This document shows positions 52,571-61,208 of a DNA stretch of 64,000 nucleotides, piece after piece. Position 1 is the first letter of the stretch. Each line of letters starts with the position of its first letter. The position numbers and the translations under genes were made by a program. The stretch is from contig JAFGWL010000013.1 of the NCBI GenBank assembly GCA_016937175.1, positions 23,154 through 87,153 on the forward strand, read 5' to 3'. This DNA is from Candidatus Mcinerneyibacteriota bacterium. GTDB lineage: Bacteria > Macinerneyibacteriota > Macinerneyibacteria > Macinerneyibacteriales > DSCS01. Below the pieces are notes generated by a model. It was not told the origin of the DNA, made no database searches, and was given only the letters and a program-made list of their open reading frames with translations.

Positions 52571-53392
52571 CTATTGCAGCAAAAGAATGACTTTGCAGCG
52601 TTTTATCTGGTCCAGCAGATTGGCATCATTTGTGATCTTGGCGGCATCAGCACCGGAGATGTAAAGATCCATGCTGTTGTCGGCCACACCTGTTGCTTTG
52701 ACCACCAGGGGATTCCCTTTGACACGCTCATCGGCTTTGGCCATATCCAGATTCTTGGCATAACCCACGACGCCCATCTTCACCGCATAATCGGGATCCA
52801 CATAAGAAGCGTCGTAGATCGTGGTGTTATCCTCTGTGTAGACACGGGGAGACATACAGGGAAGCAGCGTATAGTCCCGGGCATCGATGATGATCCCCGT
52901 ATAAGCTGCATCGGCAGATGATGTCACACCTTCCCCGACCTTGGGAACATCTTTAGGCGTATCGTAAAGGGGAAGCATGAGTTTCGCCAGGTCGCCGGTT
53001 ATGGCGATGCTCAGGACGACTTCTATAGTCCCGTCTGACATGTATTTGATCTTCTCTTCTTTGTATCCTCTCAGGATACCTTCCACTTTGGATTTGATGA
53101 CATCATCCTTGAGCATAAAGTTCTCCACCGTGGTCTCGGATGTCACGTGGACACCCTGCATGACTTCCAGTAGATTCCTCTGTGCATCCTGCAAAGCGGC
53201 TCTTTTCGCAGCAGGCCTCTGGGCTGCTGCAGGGAGATTGGGGTTGGGGGCTCCGATGCCCACTGCTCTGATGACAAGCTCCGTCCAATCTATTTCGCCC
53301 TTGTCCAACTGTTGAATCATGTTGTCTTCCTGGGCTGAAAGCAACGTAATGCCGCACAGGAGCACGAGCATTATGATCAATCCTTTTTTCAT
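52571..53392 (-). CDS. LPP20-like secreted protein
   Basis: The 273-residue protein has a cleavable signal peptide (LLCGITLLSAQED) without a lipobox Cys. AVGIGAPNPNLPAAAQRPAAKRAALQDAQRNLLEVMQGV and VEVVLSIAITGDLAKLMLP-like text (EVVLSIAITGDLAKL) fit the LPP20/FlgT-N-like domain of periplasmic and outer-membrane proteins. The second half (YTGIIIDARDYTLLPCMSPRVY) is a partial repeat of unknown role. It leads a two-gene unit with the TPR-SLH lipoprotein and has an AAGGAGG site before its ATG. Function unknown; an envelope location is likely. Confidence 0.72.
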   Translation of the reverse strand: MKKGLIIMLVLLCGITLLSAQEDNMIQQLDKGEIDWTELVIRAVGIGAPNPNLPAAAQRPAAKRAALQDAQRNLLEVMQGVHVTSETTVENFMLKDDVIKSKVEGILRGYKEEKIKYMSDGTIEVVLSIAITGDLAKLMLPLYDTPKDVPKVGEGVTSSADAAYTGIIIDARDYTLLPCMSPRVYTEDNTTIYDASYVDPDYAVKMGVVGYAKNLDMAKADERVKGNPLVVKATGVADNSMDLYISGADAAKITNDANLLDQIKRCKVILLLQ

Positions 53393-53423
53393 ATCGACCT
53401 CCTTGGTTCCACCAATTTTTACA

Positions 53424-53451
53424 AGTATAGCAACACTCCTTTTTTTATCAA
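53424..53451 (-). promoter_or_regulatory. Promoter of the LPP20/TPR-SLH unit
   Basis: TTGATA (53451-53446) and TATACT (53429-53424) are 16 bases apart on the minus strand. Transcription would start near 53417, 25 bases before the ATG. Confidence 0.72.
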
Positions 53452-53458
53452 GGGGACA

Positions 53459-54463
53459 TTACCCAAAATTTATCACCTGTAACAGGGCAAAAATAAGGGC
53501 TCCGGACATCACGCCGGCAGCTACGTCATCCATCATGATGCCCACCCCGTTTTTCATCTTATCGAAGAAAGATACCGGAAAGGGTTTCCAGATATCAAAG
53601 ATCCGGAAGAGGATGAAGGAAGCCCCGACAAGCCACAGATTCCGCCCCGCCAGAAAGAGCGGGATAAACTGAGCCACAAACTCGTCCATGATGATGGGAG
53701 AAGCGTCATCACTTCCGTAAAGATCTTTTGAGCGGTTGGAAAGAATCAGCCCGAGGATAAAAAGAGCCGGAAGCAGCCAGGTCAGGACATTAATATGAGT
53801 GACTCCCCAGAAAACCCAGAGGATCACCGCAGCCAGGCTTCCCCATGTACCTGGAGCCAGCCTGATATGCCCCAGATAGAAGAGAGAGAGGAAAAAGCGG
53901 CTGACCTGGTCTAAAAACTCTCTTCCCGTGACGATCCTGCGGTTTTTGATATAGAAATCGATTCCCGAGTAGACGGTGAGGATCAGAGCAGCATAGAGGA
54001 GAAGAATATCCAGGTTTCTTAAGCTGTCACGCGTCAGAATATTCAGCATGGCCGCGATAATGGCAGAGAGCTGGACCACGGTCTTGATCTTGCCGCTCCA
54101 GACCGCGGCGATGACCACTTTTTTGCGTAAAGCCGCATCCCTGTGAAGGGTCACATAGATCTCCCGAACCAGAAGCACCAGGACAGCCCAAAGGGGGAAG
54201 CGGCCCAGCCAGACAAGCAGGAAAAGAGCCGAATAGACCAGGAGTTTGTCGGCGAAGGGATCCCAGATCTTACCGAAATCACTCACCCATTGATATTTCC
54301 TGGCCTGGCAGCCGACAAAAAAGTCTGTGAGGGACTTAAAGACAAAAAGACCTAGGCGGATGTACCCGTAAGTCCTGTTGGTGTTCACCTGGGCAAAAAA
54401 CCAGACAAACGCCGGGACCAGGATGATCCGTAAAAGAGTCAGTACATTGGGAAGCCGTTTCAT
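53459..54463 (-). CDS. Fused phosphatidylglycerophosphate synthase (PgsA) and phosphatase (PgpA)
   Basis: The 334-residue membrane protein joins the two enzymes that make phosphatidylglycerol from CDP-diacylglycerol. Residues 1-185 are PgsA-like (PNVLTLLRIILVPAFVWFF). The CDP-alcohol transferase motif D-x2-D-G-x2-A-R-x8-G-x3-D-x3-D is at 47-72, but the second Asp is Val50 (TDFFVGCQAR, codon GTC). The other motif residues (D47, G51, A54, R55, G64, D68, D72) are intact. Residues about 188-334 are PgpA: LAPGTWGSLAAV, IIMDEFVAQ, FRIFDIWKPFPVSFFDK and NGVGIMMDDVAAG. The stop-to-start overlap with rimO is 4 bases. The fusion is clear; whether the synthase half is active is uncertain. Confidence 0.9.
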   Translation of the reverse strand: MKRLPNVLTLLRIILVPAFVWFFAQVNTNRTYGYIRLGLFVFKSLTDFFVGCQARKYQWVSDFGKIWDPFADKLLVYSALFLLVWLGRFPLWAVLVLLVREIYVTLHRDAALRKKVVIAAVWSGKIKTVVQLSAIIAAMLNILTRDSLRNLDILLLYAALILTVYSGIDFYIKNRRIVTGREFLDQVSRFFLSLFYLGHIRLAPGTWGSLAAVILWVFWGVTHINVLTWLLPALFILGLILSNRSKDLYGSDDASPIIMDEFVAQFIPLFLAGRNLWLVGASFILFRIFDIWKPFPVSFFDKMKNGVGIMMDDVAAGVMSGALIFALLQVINFG

Positions 54464-55749
54464 AATGTTATCTCTCCTTCCAGGTCATATTCATAACTTC
54501 CGGTGATCCGCACCGGAACAAGTTCTCCTTCAAGGGCTCTATTATTATTGAAAAAGACGACTCCGTCAACATCCGGGGCATCCCTCCAGATCCTCCCCTC
54601 TTCTCCGGTATAATCCACCAGGCAGTCAAACTCCTGTCCTACAAGGTCTGCCATCTTCCCGGCGCTGATCTCCCGCTGCAGGGTCATGATCTCCTCCACT
54701 CGCTCTTCTTTGACATGCCCCTTCACCGGGTCTCCCAGGGAAGCTCCCGAGCTCAACTTCTGCCTTGAATAGGCAAAAACACCCATCTTGTCAAAATAGC
54801 CCCTCGCCACGAAATCACGCAGGTCTTTGAACTGAGCCTCACCTTCGGCGGGGAACCCGACGATAAAAGTAGTCCGCAGAACGGGGTCACTGAAGATCTT
54901 TTTGATCATGTCAAGTTTGGAGAGGGCCTCATTCTGTGTGTAGCCGCGTTTCATGGCGCGGAGCACCTCGTCATTGGCATGCTGGAGGGGAATATCGAAA
55001 TAGGGAAGGATCCCGTTGTCTGCAACGGCTTTGAGAAATTCTTCGTCGATCCCCCGGATATCCAGATAGAGGAGCCTTTTCCAGGGAAAATCATAGCGGC
55101 CCAGCAGCGACAGGAGCTCCTTCAGAGAAGCCCCGTTGTCTTTTCCGTAAAAAGAGGTGCTCTGGGAGACAAGGATCATCTCCTTGATCCGCTTGTCCCG
55201 GGACAACCTGTCCAGCTCTTCTTTTATATCGGGAAGTGTACGGCTCTTCAGAGGCCCACGGATCCTGGGTATGGTACAGTAGCTGCAGGGAAGGTCGCAG
55301 CCATCGGAGATCTTGAGATAACGGAAGTGGGCCTTGTCCAGGGGAATCCGATGTGTAAAGGGGCCTATAAAGCCCTTTATCCCCTTCTCTTCCGGGACAC
55401 TCTTCTGCTTTGCCAGTTTTTCAATTTCTCCGTAACCGGCGGGAGTGATCCACTCCTCCACTTCGGGGATCTCACGGGCAAGCTCCTCTTTATGGAGTTC
55501 GGGAAGACATCCGATGACAGCGATACGCATCTTGAGGCCCCGCTCTTTTTTCAGCTGGGCATACTCCAGGATAGTCTCGATGCTCTCTTCTTTGGCTGCG
55601 TCGATAAAAGCGCATGTATTGATAAGAAGCAGATCGGCCTCATCCCATTGCGTTGTCAGGCGAGCCCCGGCTTTGTCCAGGCGTCCTGCGATCTCTTCTG
55701 AATCGACGAGGTTTTTGTCACATCCCAGCGTTACAATATGGTATTTCAT
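54460..55749 (-). CDS. rimO: Ribosomal protein S12 methylthiotransferase RimO
   Basis: The 429-residue radical-SAM enzyme adds a methylthio group to an Asp of ribosomal protein S12. The N-terminal UPF0004 domain begins VTLGCDKNLVDSEEI and has LINTCAFIDAAKEESIE. The radical-SAM motif is CDLPCSYCTIPRIRG. FIVGFPAEGEAQF and a C-terminal TRAM domain (about 365-429) follow. The wording GCDKN-VDSE separates RimO from MiaB. It follows lolA by 2 bases. Confidence 0.95.
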   Translation of the reverse strand: MKYHIVTLGCDKNLVDSEEIAGRLDKAGARLTTQWDEADLLLINTCAFIDAAKEESIETILEYAQLKKERGLKMRIAVIGCLPELHKEELAREIPEVEEWITPAGYGEIEKLAKQKSVPEEKGIKGFIGPFTHRIPLDKAHFRYLKISDGCDLPCSYCTIPRIRGPLKSRTLPDIKEELDRLSRDKRIKEMILVSQSTSFYGKDNGASLKELLSLLGRYDFPWKRLLYLDIRGIDEEFLKAVADNGILPYFDIPLQHANDEVLRAMKRGYTQNEALSKLDMIKKIFSDPVLRTTFIVGFPAEGEAQFKDLRDFVARGYFDKMGVFAYSRQKLSSGASLGDPVKGHVKEERVEEIMTLQREISAGKMADLVGQEFDCLVDYTGEEGRIWRDAPDVDGVVFFNNNRALEGELVPVRITGSYEYDLEGEITL

Positions 55750-55751
55750 CT

Positions 55752-56354
55752 CTATTGGGCCAGAAAGGTTGAGTAGGAATTGAGGTCAAAAATAGCTTTC
55801 CTGTAATTCACAGCCTCAAAACTGGAAAAGGAGTAGTATACGATGCTTCCGCTGTAGAAATTAATGCTTATCTTCTGCGGTTTCACGCGCCCGTCAAAGG
55901 TCAGGGAAATCTTTTCTATATCACCTGTCTCTTCTCCTTTGGATGTGAGGACATAAGCTTCCTCTCCCTTCTTTTCCACGGTGAAGAGGGTCCGGGCCTC
56001 CTTTAAAATGGCAAAGGGTGAGATAAAGATAAAATCATCCAGCCCCCCTTCGATGAGCTCGTCATCTTCAGGGATATAGTCCACATAACCCGTTTCATTG
56101 GTGATGATCACCTCTTTGAGGGGGGAGGTATACTCCACACGGAACTCTTTGTCGGGCCTGAACCAGAGCACCCCCTTCATCTCCCCCTGGAGTTCACCCA
56201 GGTAGGAGTAGGTCCTCTGTGTAAAAGCAGCTCGCATGGTGGGGTTCTCCTGGAGAGAAGTTATAAAACGGTCCAGAGTATCGCCTGAGGCCTCCGAAAC
56301 GAAGGCTCCCAGGAGAAACACTCCCGTAAAAATCGTAAAGAGAATCTTTTTCAT
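55752..56354 (-). CDS. lolA: Outer-membrane lipoprotein carrier protein LolA
   Basis: The 200-residue protein has a signal peptide (GVFLLGAFVSEASG). The LolA fold is recognisable from MRAAFTQRTYSYLGELQGEMKG, LWFRPDKEFRVEYTSP, EVIITNETGYVDYIPEDDEL and DGRVKPQKISINF. LolA carries lipoproteins across the periplasm to the outer membrane and would serve the many lipoproteins encoded here. It overlaps ftsK by 4 bases, the same ftsK-lolA neighbourhood seen in many diderms. Confidence 0.92.
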   Translation of the reverse strand: MKKILFTIFTGVFLLGAFVSEASGDTLDRFITSLQENPTMRAAFTQRTYSYLGELQGEMKGVLWFRPDKEFRVEYTSPLKEVIITNETGYVDYIPEDDELIEGGLDDFIFISPFAILKEARTLFTVEKKGEEAYVLTSKGEETGDIEKISLTFDGRVKPQKISINFYSGSIVYYSFSSFEAVNYRKAIFDLNSYSTFLAQ

Positions 56355-58567
56355 ATATAATCCTTCAGCGTTTCCACATCGACGAGGATCTGACGCCCTT
56401 TGGAGCCCCCCTCGGTGTCGATGATCCCCTCATCGGCCAGGGTCTCGATGATCCGGGCCGCGCGGTTGTATCCGATACTGAACTTCCTCTGGATGAAGGA
56501 GGTGGAAATGGAATTCTGGTCATCCAGCAGGTTGTTGTAGATGAGCCGGATCACTTCGGGGAAAAGCTCGTCCTTGTCATCCATCTCCAGAGTGATCTCC
56601 TTATCCTTTTCAAACATCTCCTTATACTCGTCATCCCTTGCTTTAAAGCGCCGGAGATACTGCACTGTTCGGGTGATCTCCTCAACTGTGACCAGAGAGG
56701 CCTGTCCGCGGACGATCTCGCCGTTCACTTTGTGATAGAGGAAGTCCCCTTTTCCTAACAATGTCTCCGCCCCGTGGGTTCCCAGGATTATGTGGGAATT
56801 GATCTTGGAGGCGGTCTTGAAGGCGATCACCGCGGGGAAGTTGGCTTTGATGGTGCCGGTGATGATATCCGCCGATGGCCGCTGGGTGGCCAGGATCAGG
56901 TTGATTCCGATGGCCCGGGCCTTCTGCCCCAAACGTATTATGGACTGCTCCACATCCTGGCCCGTAGTGACCAGGAGGTCGGCAAGCTCATCGATGACGA
57001 TGAGGATAAAGGGGAGTTTTTCTCCGGGATTAGCGTTATTGAAGGATTGGATATCCCGGTAGCCGTGATGGGCCAGGAACTTGTAACGCCGTTCCATCTC
57101 ATAGAGAGCCCATTTGAGCACATTCACCGCTTCATGGGTCTCCACGATGACATCACTCAAAAGATGGGGTATCCCGTTGTAATAGGGAAACTCCAGCCGT
57201 TTGGGATCGATGAGAAGGACACGGACTTCTTCATAAGTGGCTTTATAGAGAATACTTGTTATAATGCTGTGAATGCCGATGCTCTTGCCCGACATGGTGG
57301 CCCCGGCGATGAGAAGATGAGGGAGCTCGTCGATGCGCAGGATCACAGGCTTGCCGTTGGTGCCTTTGCCGAAGGCCGCAGTAATCGGCGACGGAGAGTT
57401 CTGAAATTCGTCCATCTCGATGATCTCTCGCAACGAGACGAACTGGCGCTTCTGGTTGGGAATCTCGAATCCTATTGTCCCCCGCCCGGGCAGAGGTGCG
57501 ATGATACGGATATTGGTCTTGCTCAGGGTGAGGGCCAGTTCGCGGTCCAGAGAGACGATCTTGTTGACCTTGATCCCCTTCTCCACTTCCACTTCATAGA
57601 GAGAGACCATGGGCCCCGTCTCCACGTTCACCACCCGTCCCTGTATCCCGTATTCGTTTAAAGCGTCTTCCAGAAGGTCGGCGATCTCCTGAACATTCTC
57701 CTCTTCCTGTTTCTGGACCAGATAGGAAAGAAGGTCTGTAGGCGGTATCGGGCCGGCATCGGGAATATCAGAGACATCCTGCTCAAACCCCGAATGGACG
57801 GGTTCATCCCGCCTGGCCTCTCCGGGGACGATTTCCTTTTCGTTGGGAGTTTCTGATTCGTCTACTCCCTTGAAATAACGTACATGATAGACAAACTCTT
57901 CCCCGGGTGTTTTGGGCTCTTTTTTCTCTTTTTCCTTTTTTCCCTTCGGGGGACGTATTGTCCGCTCTTTCACGGGACGCTCCGGCTTAAGCTTTTCTCT
58001 TTTTTCAGGCTTCTTCCTCTCATGTCTGAAAAGACTTAATAGAAGCAAAAGCCCCCTTTTAAACAGAGATACAGGGATAAAAGCAGGCAGCACAAACATG
58101 ATAAGAATAGCCAGGATAATATACGTCCCCACTTTTCCGGTAAACCTGAGCATAAAAGCTCCGGCGGCTTCGGGAAAGACCCCTCCCCACTCCAAAGGAG
58201 AGAAGAGGCGGACGCTGTTGATCTGAAGAAGGATCACCAGGGCCGCGGCTGCGACCACAAAGAGGGCTCCTTTTCGCCCGGCGAGTATTTTCTGGTCCAG
58301 AAAGGCATTGATACCGCCGATAAAGAAGAGTAAGGGGATGATCAGTGCCAGATCACCCAGAAAAAGAAGAAGATAATGGGAAAGGTAAGCCCCCATAAGG
58401 CCGATAAAGTTCTGGATCTTCTCGCCGGATGAGCCCTGAGGTGGGTCCTGGGGAGAGTAGGTCACAAGGGCCAAAAAAATAAGCACGGCGAACCCGATAA
58501 ACAGGATGCTTTTGATATCACCCGTCGAGTTTTGCGCTTGTTTCCGGGATTTCTTCCTTCTTGTCAT
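56351..58567 (-). CDS. ftsK: FtsK/SpoIIIE DNA translocase
   Basis: The 738-residue protein pumps chromosomal DNA at the division septum. It has four N-terminal membrane spans (about residues 20-165) and a short basic linker (about 175-225, many Lys and Glu). An alpha-beta motor follows with Walker A LIAGATMSGKSIGIHS, Walker B FILIVIDELADLL and LATQRPSADIITGTIKANFP. A winged-helix gamma domain (SISTSFIQRKFSIGYNRAARI) reads polar DNA motifs. Walker A has Met where Gly is usual, but the GxxxxGKS pattern holds. It follows uppP by 3 bases. Confidence 0.96.
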   Translation of the reverse strand: MTRRKKSRKQAQNSTGDIKSILFIGFAVLIFLALVTYSPQDPPQGSSGEKIQNFIGLMGAYLSHYLLLFLGDLALIIPLLFFIGGINAFLDQKILAGRKGALFVVAAAALVILLQINSVRLFSPLEWGGVFPEAAGAFMLRFTGKVGTYIILAILIMFVLPAFIPVSLFKRGLLLLLSLFRHERKKPEKREKLKPERPVKERTIRPPKGKKEKEKKEPKTPGEEFVYHVRYFKGVDESETPNEKEIVPGEARRDEPVHSGFEQDVSDIPDAGPIPPTDLLSYLVQKQEEENVQEIADLLEDALNEYGIQGRVVNVETGPMVSLYEVEVEKGIKVNKIVSLDRELALTLSKTNIRIIAPLPGRGTIGFEIPNQKRQFVSLREIIEMDEFQNSPSPITAAFGKGTNGKPVILRIDELPHLLIAGATMSGKSIGIHSIITSILYKATYEEVRVLLIDPKRLEFPYYNGIPHLLSDVIVETHEAVNVLKWALYEMERRYKFLAHHGYRDIQSFNNANPGEKLPFILIVIDELADLLVTTGQDVEQSIIRLGQKARAIGINLILATQRPSADIITGTIKANFPAVIAFKTASKINSHIILGTHGAETLLGKGDFLYHKVNGEIVRGQASLVTVEEITRTVQYLRRFKARDDEYKEMFEKDKEITLEMDDKDELFPEVIRLIYNNLLDDQNSISTSFIQRKFSIGYNRAARIIETLADEGIIDTEGGSKGRQILVDVETLKDYI

Positions 58568-58570
58568 AGC

Positions 58571-59350
58571 TTATAGAGTATAGGTTAGGAGGACCAAAAA
58601 GGCAAGGATAAAGAGGTAGAGGGAAAAGGCCCGGAGGCGCCCTTTCTGTGTGACAGCGACCAGGAGTTTGATGGAGAAATAGCCCACGATCCCCGCAACC
58701 ATCGCTCCAAAAAGAAGCACGGGGAGGACAAAGTTCTCGCTTCGCTCCCATCCGTCTTTAAAGGAGAAGAGAGCTCCTCCCGCTATGGCGGGAATGGAGA
58801 TGAAAAAGATATACTGAAGGGCCTCTTTACGCTTCAACCCCAAAAGAAGAGCCGCCGCCAGGGTGATCCCCGAACGCGAGATCCCGGGGAAGATCGCCAC
58901 GGCCTGGGCCAGGCCTATAAAAAGGGCTGCTGCCACAGTCAGAGGGCGCGTATCCTCTGTTCGTTTGTCTGTGAGGAAAAGTATCACGGCCGTGATAAGC
59001 CACATAAAGGCGACAAAATGGAGGGAGGAGAAAGCCTCTTCAGCTTGAGAGGCGAAAAGAATTCCGACTGCCCCCGTGACTATGGTCGAGAGAGCCAGGC
59101 AGAGGAAATAGTGCCAGCTTTCTTTTGCACCCCTGAAAAGACCCTGAAGAAAAGCGACGATCTGTTTCCAATAGTAGACGATGACTGCTCCCAAAGTCCC
59201 CAGATGGAGCATGGCTCCTGTCATCAGAGTCATCCCCCCGTGGCCGAAGAGCTTGTCCACCAGGACGAGGTGTCCTGAAGAGCTCACGGGAAGAAATTCC
59301 GTGAGCCCCTGGATTATTGCTTCAGGAAGGATCTTGAGAAATTCACTCAC
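58571..59350 (-). CDS. uppP: Undecaprenyl-diphosphatase (UppP/BacA)
   Basis: The 259-residue inner-membrane enzyme recycles undecaprenyl diphosphate to the carrier lipid used for peptidoglycan and LPS. Both signatures are present: GLTEFLPVSSSGHLVL near the N-terminus and FPGISRSGITLAAALLLGL in the middle, among about eight membrane spans. The start overlaps the rnj stop by 8 bases. Confidence 0.95.
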   Translation of the reverse strand: MSEFLKILPEAIIQGLTEFLPVSSSGHLVLVDKLFGHGGMTLMTGAMLHLGTLGAVIVYYWKQIVAFLQGLFRGAKESWHYFLCLALSTIVTGAVGILFASQAEEAFSSLHFVAFMWLITAVILFLTDKRTEDTRPLTVAAALFIGLAQAVAIFPGISRSGITLAAALLLGLKRKEALQYIFFISIPAIAGGALFSFKDGWERSENFVLPVLLFGAMVAGIVGYFSIKLLVAVTQKGRLRAFSLYLFILAFLVLLTYTL

Positions 59351-61004
59351 GTCCCCACTCCGGAAAATGAGAGATGACGATGGGCTCTTTGGAGCGTTTC
59401 TTTTTCAGAAAGCGCTTCATCCGGCGGTTGACCGCTTCTTTGACATACTCGCGGTTTTTACGCTCTTTTTCATCCATGGAGTAGAGGATATCCTGAAGGC
59501 GCTGCCCGATCTCGGTAACATGGTCCTCATTGAGCAGAAGCCCGGCGCTGGCCACTTCGGGGCCCATGATGATGTCCCCGGTCTCGACCATATAATCGTA
59601 GATGAGGAAGAGGACCCCTTCCTGGCCGATGATCTTACGCTGAGTGATAAGCTCTTCGTCTGCGGTGATCTCGTCGTAATTCTCAATAAAACGTTTTCCG
59701 CTGGGGACTCTGTGGTTCCCTGCGTAAGCCTTCTTCCCGGCCAGATAGACAGGAGTCCCGATCTCGGCCAGGATGATCTGGTCCTCTTTATAGCCCATCT
59801 CTGTAAAGACATGCTTCAGCATGGCCATATTCTTATACTCGCCGTGGAACGGGATAATGGCTTTGGGATTGACCATGGCTGCGATCATCTTTATATCTTC
59901 CCGGGCGGCATGTCCGGAGACATGGATCTCGGAGACGTTTTCGTAATAGACTCGTGCCCCGCTCCGGAAGAGCTGATTCACCATCTTGTTGATATGGATC
60001 TCGTTTCCGGGAATCATCTTGGCCGAGATCATAACCGTATCGCCGGTTTTCAATTTTAATTTTGGATGCATATTGAGAGAGAGCCTCTGCAGAACAGACA
60101 TGGGCTCCCCCTGGCTTCCTGTCACCAAGATCAGCAGCTGGTCATCCGGTGTCTTTTCGGCATCTTTGATATTCAGGATCTCCCCTTTCTTGATCTTGAT
60201 ATAACCCAGGCGTCCGGCGATCTCGATGATGTTTTTCAGGCTGCGCCCTTCCACGACGACTTTCCGGTTATATTTCTTGGCAATATCCAGGATCTGGATC
60301 AGACGGCTGATATTGGACGCGAAGGTCGCCATAAAGATGCGCCCTTTCACATTCTGGACGATCTTTTCCATCTCGAACCCTACAGCCGTCTCCGATCCCG
60401 TCATGCCGGGAGTCTCGATATTGGTGGAATCCACGATCATGAGATCCACACCCTTCTCCCCGATCTTTGAGATCTGCTTGAGGTCGATGAGGTCTTCGCT
60501 CACCGGGGTGTAATCTATCTTGAAATCCCCGGAAAAATAGATCTTTTTGCCCCCGGACTGAATAAAGAGCGCCGATGAATCAGGGATACTGTGGTTCACG
60601 TGGATAAACTGCACAGAAAAATCCCCTGCCTTCACAGGGTCTTTCCCGTCCACGAGAACGAATTTGTTGTACTGGATACCATGTTCATCGAATTTCTTTT
60701 TGATCAGCTCCCGGGCCAGTTTCTTGGTATAGATGGTCGGGTACCCCAGTTCCTCGATGATATAGGGCAAAGCTCCGATATGGTCTTCATGGCCGTGGGT
60801 GATGAAGATCCCTTTGAGTTTCTCTTTTCTCTCTGTCACATAGGTGATATCGGGGATGATGTATTCTACCCCGGGGAAATAAGACGAGGGAAATGAGATC
60901 CCTGCATCGATGATGATCATGGATTTTTCGTTCTCCATGACAGTCATGTTTTTTCCGATTTCTCCATACCCCCCTAACGGGGTAATCGTTAATTTGCTTT
61001 TCAT
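59343..61004 (-). CDS. rnj: Ribonuclease J
   Basis: The 553-residue metallo-beta-lactamase enzyme degrades and matures RNA by 5-prime exonuclease and endonuclease action. The metal site is FITHGHEDHIGALPY. HVNHSIPDSSA, YFSGDFKIDYTP, the beta-CASP domain with GRIFMATFASNISRL and ILVTGSQGEPMSVL, and the C-terminal HVSGHAAREDIKMI and IPFHGEYKNM are all typical. It opens the rnj-uppP-ftsK-lolA-rimO-pgsA/pgpA operon behind an untranslated leader of about 113 bases, long compared with other leaders here. A TAAAGGAGAAC site precedes the ATG. Confidence 0.95.
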   Translation of the reverse strand: MKSKLTITPLGGYGEIGKNMTVMENEKSMIIIDAGISFPSSYFPGVEYIIPDITYVTERKEKLKGIFITHGHEDHIGALPYIIEELGYPTIYTKKLARELIKKKFDEHGIQYNKFVLVDGKDPVKAGDFSVQFIHVNHSIPDSSALFIQSGGKKIYFSGDFKIDYTPVSEDLIDLKQISKIGEKGVDLMIVDSTNIETPGMTGSETAVGFEMEKIVQNVKGRIFMATFASNISRLIQILDIAKKYNRKVVVEGRSLKNIIEIAGRLGYIKIKKGEILNIKDAEKTPDDQLLILVTGSQGEPMSVLQRLSLNMHPKLKLKTGDTVMISAKMIPGNEIHINKMVNQLFRSGARVYYENVSEIHVSGHAAREDIKMIAAMVNPKAIIPFHGEYKNMAMLKHVFTEMGYKEDQIILAEIGTPVYLAGKKAYAGNHRVPSGKRFIENYDEITADEELITQRKIIGQEGVLFLIYDYMVETGDIIMGPEVASAGLLLNEDHVTEIGQRLQDILYSMDEKERKNREYVKEAVNRRMKRFLKKKRSKEPIVISHFPEWGRE

Positions 61005-61058
61005 TGTTCTCCTTTAGGAATGTTTGAGTTGAATTGAAGATCTATTAAAAAATACATT

Positions 61059-61079
61059 GTTGATAATATAGTTGATAAT
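61059..61079. repeat. Direct repeats in the rnj leader
   Basis: GTTGATAAT occurs at 61059-61067 and again at 61071-61079, 12 bases apart, within the untranslated leader between the rnj promoter and its start codon. It could be a regulator or RNA-processing site; chance cannot be excluded in AT-rich DNA. Confidence 0.4.
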
Positions 61080-61124
61080 TGTCCTCAAAAACCGCTAAAT
61101 TTAAATTCATCTTTCACCGGAGTT

Positions 61125-61153
61125 ACTATACTCCCCCTTGAAGGTTTGTTCAA
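61125..61153 (-). promoter_or_regulatory. Promoter of the rnj operon
   Basis: TTGAAC (61153-61148) and TATAGT (61130-61125) are 17 bases apart on the minus strand. Transcription would start near 61118, leaving a leader of about 113 bases before rnj at 61004. Confidence 0.7.
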
Positions 61154-61208
61154 GGTTAAAGTGAAAAGACATCGATTTGTATGATATGAGCCTTTTTTGC
61201 CTTCTCTG

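Noticed and set aside
56774-57661. 295-codon plus-strand frame opposite the ftsK motor
   Set aside because: A shadow of ftsK codon use; nothing recognisable in the product.
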